From: JANYCD01 sp043738385
GTDB lineage: Bacteria > Pseudomonadota > Gammaproteobacteria > Burkholderiales > Rhodocyclaceae
Assembly: GCA_043738385.1 (NCBI GenBank)
Contig: JAYUGL010000167.1
Location: 1-64,000 of the forward strand
Length of the DNA: 64,000 nucleotides
Direction of reading: 5' to 3'
Shown: positions 62,431-64,000 of the stretch, one piece after another
Layout of the letters: every line of letters starts with the position of its first letter
Position numbering within the stretch: the first letter of the stretch is position 1
Made by a program: the position numbers and the translations under genes
Notes under the pieces: model-generated
What the model was told of the DNA's origin: nothing
Database searches by the model: none
Seen by the model: the letters and a program-made list of their open reading frames with translations, nothing else

Positions 62431-62673
62431 GTGCGCATGGCGGTGCCCACCGGCATGGCGGCGAACTTCTGGGACGACCAGTTCCGTCTGCTCGTGAACG
62501 GCGTGCCGCGCGCGCCCGACTCGAACCTGAATCTGACGGTGGAGGGCGGCGCCGCATTGGACGGTGACGTCACCTTCGAAGTACCGGATACGGCGCAGTC
62601 GCTCACGCTTCGGATCCAGCATGGCGCGGACGCCGCGGCCGACCTGCCGCTGAAGATGGAACCGAAAAAATGA
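62431..62673 (+). pseudogene. Fragment of a beta-rich protein, 5' part lost
   Basis: An 80-residue open frame. The part from FWDDQFRLLVNGVPRAPDSN to SLTLRIQHGAD reads like the C-terminal half of a beta-sandwich domain (LTVEGGAALDGDVTFEVPDTAQ). It has no ribosome site and an in-frame stop six bases upstream, so it is probably the remnant of a longer gene. Its stop overlaps the start of the DRHyd remnant (ATGA), as in an operon. Confidence 0.45.
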
Positions 62674-62792
62674 AACCCGCGTCTTCATCGCAATGCCCTT
62701 CGGCCCCAAGAAGGACGCCAACGGCCGACGATAACTTCAACCGCATCCAAGACGAGCGGCTCAAGGAGCGCTTGGTCGCCATCTGCGCGTAA
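62670..62792 (+). pseudogene. Frameshifted remnant of a DRHyd-type gene
   Basis: One frame reads ETRVFIAMPFGPKKDANGRR then stops. An adjacent frame continues with DNFNRIQDERLKERLV and stops at 62790. VFIAMPFG is the typical N-terminus of deoxyribohydrolase/TIR-like nucleotide enzymes. Restoring one base after the ATG and one near 62730 would join the pieces, so the gene is decayed and truncated. Confidence 0.55.
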
Positions 62793-62980
62793 GTCTGCTG
62801 GCGCTCGGCGCTGCGGAATGAAGATTCATTGTCTTTAAGGCAGACGCAAATACTCGTCCGTAAAATCTTTCGCTATCCCGAAAGAGGATCAGGTTCGAGG
62901 CGCAATACCGATGAGGTGGCTAATGTGAGCCTTCTATATGAGCGCGGTTAGCAGCAAAAATTACAACGCGTTGCGATGAA
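62793..62980. other. Non-coding stretch between remnant and hydrolase gene
   Basis: The 807-base gap from 62174 to 62980 holds a promoter candidate and two gene remnants. In this last part I see no further gene, clear terminator or repeat. Confidence 0.4.
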
Positions 62981-63994
62981 TCAGTAGCCAAGGTCATCGA
63001 TTGGCACAGTCAGGGTGGCGCCCGGCGCATTGCCGAGAATCCGGTTAATCGTGCGTTCGATGACCTCCTTGTTGTTGTCAAACGAGCCATGCGATGCGGG
63101 GATGGATTTTTTGCCGGTCGAGACCTGGTCACTGGTGACGACTTCGCACGCAGGTCGCCCGTCGGCCTGCGCCGGCAGACCACTCACCCAGTTGCGCCAA
63201 TCGCTCACCTGCGGCCAGTAGCTCTGCTGCCAGAGGTCGTCATCGGGATGGGTGGCGTTGATCTCGACGCAATGCTGCAGGCCGGCAATCGGCGTCTTGC
63301 GTGCATCTTCGAAACCGCGACACACCAGGTAGAGCAGCGATTTGCCATACGGCCCGGCGCTATCTTCTTTTTCGCGTTGGTCGGAGAGCACGTGCAGCCA
63401 GGTTTTACTGGCGGGCACTGACTTGGGTGTCACAAAGTGAAGGTTTGCGAAAGCGAGCGAGCAAGCGGGCGCAAACAAGGTGAGCGAGGCAGGTTTGATT
63501 TTTGCCTTCGCCATCATGTCGAGCAAATAACCATGGACAAACGAACCCGCCGAGTGGCCGACCAAATGAAATTCGGTGTCAGGATACTTCGCCTGCAACC
63601 ACGCCATGTTTGCGACCATGAGATCCAGCGCGCAACCCTGGGCCTGCGCCCCTGCCGCGTTGTCTTTCATTTCATTCCAGATCCACCGGGCCGCGTGCGC
63701 GCTCGCTTCCAGCAGGTAGTCTTTCGCGTCGCCGAAGAATCCGGTGGCAATTTTTTCCGCCGGTGCTATGCCAAGTACATCCTGTAGTTTGGAAATGATG
63801 GTTTCCCAAGCGCCGGTGCGCCAGGTATAGAAAAGCGGGTAGACGCCGTTGGCAAGAAAATAGGGGGCCATCACCCGGATACGATTGATGGAGGATTCTT
63901 CGTCGTTAAGTCCACCGTGCGCATAGATCACGACCTTGCGCGCAGGTTTGGCGACCCCCTTGAGCCACTGGCCGATATTCTCTTTCATGATCAA
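62981..63994 (-). CDS. Alpha/beta hydrolase, possibly incomplete at the window edge
   Basis: At least 337 residues. KVVIYAHGGLNDEESS (about 20-35) forms the oxyanion region, and FHLVGHSAGSFVHG (about 150) holds the nucleophilic Ser. A His in ASHGSFDNN (about 308) is the likely catalytic base. The frame is open to the window edge, and the visible start is TTG at 63994 or ATG at 63988, so the true N-terminus may lie outside. It is of the kind found with caspase/CHAT genes, like the hydrolase modules of the giant protein nearby. Substrate unknown. Confidence 0.75.
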   Translation of the reverse strand: MIMKENIGQWLKGVAKPARKVVIYAHGGLNDEESSINRIRVMAPYFLANGVYPLFYTWRTGAWETIISKLQDVLGIAPAEKIATGFFGDAKDYLLEASAHAARWIWNEMKDNAAGAQAQGCALDLMVANMAWLQAKYPDTEFHLVGHSAGSFVHGYLLDMMAKAKIKPASLTLFAPACSLAFANLHFVTPKSVPASKTWLHVLSDQREKEDSAGPYGKSLLYLVCRGFEDARKTPIAGLQHCVEINATHPDDDLWQQSYWPQVSDWRNWVSGLPAQADGRPACEVVTSDQVSTGKKSIPASHGSFDNNKEVIERTINRILGNAPGATLTVPIDDLGY

Positions 63995-64000
63995 CTCAAC

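Noticed and set aside
62252..62557. Minus-strand open frame opposite the beta-domain fragment
   Set aside because: Part of it looks protein-like, but it has no ribosome site, a biased Arg-rich N-terminus and overlaps the more convincing plus-strand remnant.
33343..64000. Prophage or integrative element
   Set aside because: No integrase, transposase, tRNA-end repeat or structural phage gene seen; only the M15 peptidase recalls phage.
1..64000. CRISPR array, tRNA or rRNA genes
   Set aside because: No regularly spaced direct repeats, and no tRNA- or rRNA-like sequence noticed on either strand.

Overview
The window is GC-rich (about 60%) proteobacterial chromosome. Gram-negative features include DUF1302/DUF1329 outer-membrane proteins, an RND exporter, lipoproteins and a B12-dependent MetH. 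Together they suggest a betaproteobacterium-like degrader of hydrophobic compounds, but no rRNA or single marker fixes the genus. I saw no tRNA, rRNA, CRISPR array or insertion sequence.

Region 1 (1-9140) is mixed chromosome. It holds an epoxide hydrolase, a Phd-RelE/ParE-type toxin-antitoxin pair, an Mrr-like nuclease, metH with an attenuator-like leader, a ribbon-helix-helix/PIN toxin-antitoxin pair and a malonyl-CoA-synthetase-like ligase.

Region 2 (9221-33100) looks like one catabolic regulon. First comes a transport module (RND permease, YCF48-like propeller, DUF1329, DUF1302). Next are a divergent acyl-CoA dehydrogenase and acyl-CoA ligase. Then a plus-strand operon carries a cytochrome P450, a homologue of 6-oxocamphor hydrolase with every known catalytic residue in place, a CxxHxxC ferredoxin and an SDR, ending in a terminator. 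A ten-gene minus-strand operon follows (MaoC hydratase, thiolase-like protein, DUF35 protein, ligase, thiolase, enoyl-CoA hydratase, amidohydrolase, MIP18-like protein, CoA-transferase, SDR), with a TetR regulator beside it. Related ACAA(N4)TTGT palindromes sit before four of these units. The reading is: P450 plus ferredoxin hydroxylate a bicyclic terpenoid ketone, an SDR makes the 1,3-diketone, the crotonase opens the ring by retro-Claisen cleavage, and the acid is degraded as a CoA thioester.

Region 3 (33343-43600) holds a polytopic TIR protein and a six-gene minus-strand haem/flavin redox cluster: di-haem cytochrome lipoprotein, GMC oxidoreductase, two unknown proteins, DyP peroxidase and a catalase-like protein.

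Region 4 (43870-64000) is a dense island of conflict/immunity-type domains. It has a lipoprotein plus receptor-like TIR pair on the plus strand. A ten-gene minus-strand array then encodes a clostripain protease, a TPR-SLOG-like protein, a metacaspase, an 1834-residue protein with two alpha/beta-hydrolase modules and a CHAT protease, an M15 peptidase, a deoxyribohydrolase-TPR protein, two membrane TIR proteins, a polytopic protein with a TIR-like tail and a patatin phospholipase. Debris of another deoxyribohydrolase gene lies upstream. This island is the best candidate for an undescribed system: membrane-sited TIR proteins next to caspase-like proteases and lipid hydrolases.
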